From assembly GCF_030285665.1 (NCBI RefSeq), contig NZ_CP127295.1, forward strand, positions 8,246,001 to 8,310,000: a stretch of 64,000 bases of DNA, read 5' to 3'. The notes beneath the pieces are model-generated. The model was not told where the DNA came from and did not search any database. It worked only from the letters and a program-made list of their open reading frames with translations. Every line of letters starts with the position of its first letter. Position 1 is the first letter of the stretch. Both the position numbers and the translations under genes were made by a program. The DNA is from Amycolatopsis mongoliensis (GTDB taxonomy: Bacteria; Actinomycetota; Actinomycetes; Mycobacteriales; Pseudonocardiaceae). Positions 63,604-64,000 of this stretch are shown here, in pieces.

Positions 63604-64000
63604 TCAGCGGGCGAACGCGGTCAGGAAACGGTCACGGAAGGAGTCCATCTTCCAGACCGGGGCCTGCGCGGCCGGGTGCAGGCCGTCGGTCCAGCCCCAG
63701 CCGGAGATCCGGTCCAGCACCTTCGGGTCCTTCGCCACGATCGTGATCGGCACGTCGTGTACCGCACCCTGCGGCGTGACGACCGGCGGCTGGTGGTCGC
63801 CGAGGAACACCAGCACCAGGTTGTCGTCGCCGTAGTGCTGGACGAACGAGATGAGCGTCTTGAGCGAGTAGTCGGTGGCGTCGCGGTAGGCCTCGCGGAT
63901 CTTCTCCGGGTCCTTCCAGACCGACTCCGGCGCCTCCCCCGCACCCGGCTGGGGCGCGAAGATCGAGCCGTCCCCGACCTGGTTCCAGTCCACCAGCCAG
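63604..64000 (-). CDS. Sulfatase-family protein (C-terminal part; continues beyond window)
   Basis: The 132 visible codons end at 63604. They match the C-terminal part of alkaline-phosphatase-superfamily sulfatases: SLKTLISFVQHYGDDNLVLVFLGDHQPP (metal-binding Asp-His) and DVPITIVAKDP. Related membrane enzymes transfer phosphoglycerol or phosphoethanolamine or cleave sulfates; the visible part does not tell which. The gene continues past position 64000. Confidence 0.8.
   Translation of the reverse strand, partial: WLVDWNQVGDGSIFAPQPGAGEAPESVWKDPEKIREAYRDATDYSLKTLISFVQHYGDDNLVLVFLGDHQPPVVTPQGAVHDVPITIVAKDPKVLDRISGWGWTDGLHPAAQAPVWKMDSFRDRFLTAFAR

Overview
The window is about 64 kb of very GC-rich DNA with dense genes, GTG/TTG starts, frequent ATGA/GTGA gene overlaps and families typical of filamentous actinomycetes: DUF574 methyltransferases, PucR, FCD-type GntR, ricin-lectin-tagged secreted hydrolases, GH54 and GH78. 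Gene content and palindromic intergenic repeats suggest the family Pseudonocardiaceae, and Amycolatopsis in particular. That assignment is inference from style; no marker gene such as 16S rRNA is present.

Layout. (1) 1-5.9 kb: secreted carbohydrate-active proteins (ThuA-ricin, beta-helix-ricin, SGNH-ricin) around an FCD GntR regulator. (2) 5.9-11.8 kb: a truncated DJ-1 gene, an FkbM methyltransferase, a small monooxygenase, a zinc-finger/HTH protein, a DUF574 methyltransferase, an SGNH hydrolase and a GH25 lysozyme. (3) 11.8-15.8 kb: a two-gene operon of a GT4-GT2 fusion glycosyltransferase and a HemN-like radical SAM enzyme. (4) 16-19.5 kb: a two-component system, then two membrane-protein genes, one carrying tandem DJ-1 domains. 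(5) 19.5-25 kb: divergent GH54 arabinofuranosidase and GH78 rhamnosidase with operator-like palindromes between them. (6) 25-32.6 kb: a P450, a double zinc-finger protein, a CPA1 antiporter, a seven-gene Mrp/Mbh-like antiporter operon without a full MrpA, and CsbD.

(7) 32.7-42 kb is the most striking part: a self-contained selenocysteine locus. Formate dehydrogenase alpha is encoded in one frame across an in-frame UGA (residue 190). An E. coli-type SECIS hairpin follows that UGA at the same spacing as in fdhF. An Fe-S subunit and an NrfD membrane subunit follow. Upstream on the same strand lie tRNA-Sec, selA and selB; selD is divergent. Together they supply the whole Sec machinery: SelD makes selenophosphate, SelA converts Ser-tRNA-Sec, SelB delivers it, and FdhA uses it.

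(8) 42-48 kb: small proteins, an isochorismatase-fold hydrolase, a 30-bp tandem repeat array, a blaB-blaA/bla beta-lactamase regulatory unit and rimO. (9) 48-58.8 kb: regulators paired with small enzymes (PucR, three TetR proteins, an FAD monooxygenase, alpha/beta hydrolases, DoxX, VOC), several with clear operator palindromes. A MITE-like 24-bp inverted-repeat element lies between two convergent genes. (10) 59-64 kb: a secreted S1 protease, an enolase-superfamily enzyme, a small secreted protein, a GGDEF protein and the C-terminal end of a sulfatase-family protein cut by the window edge.

No prophage, insertion sequence with a transposase, CRISPR array or rRNA was found. The only tRNA seen is tRNA-Sec.
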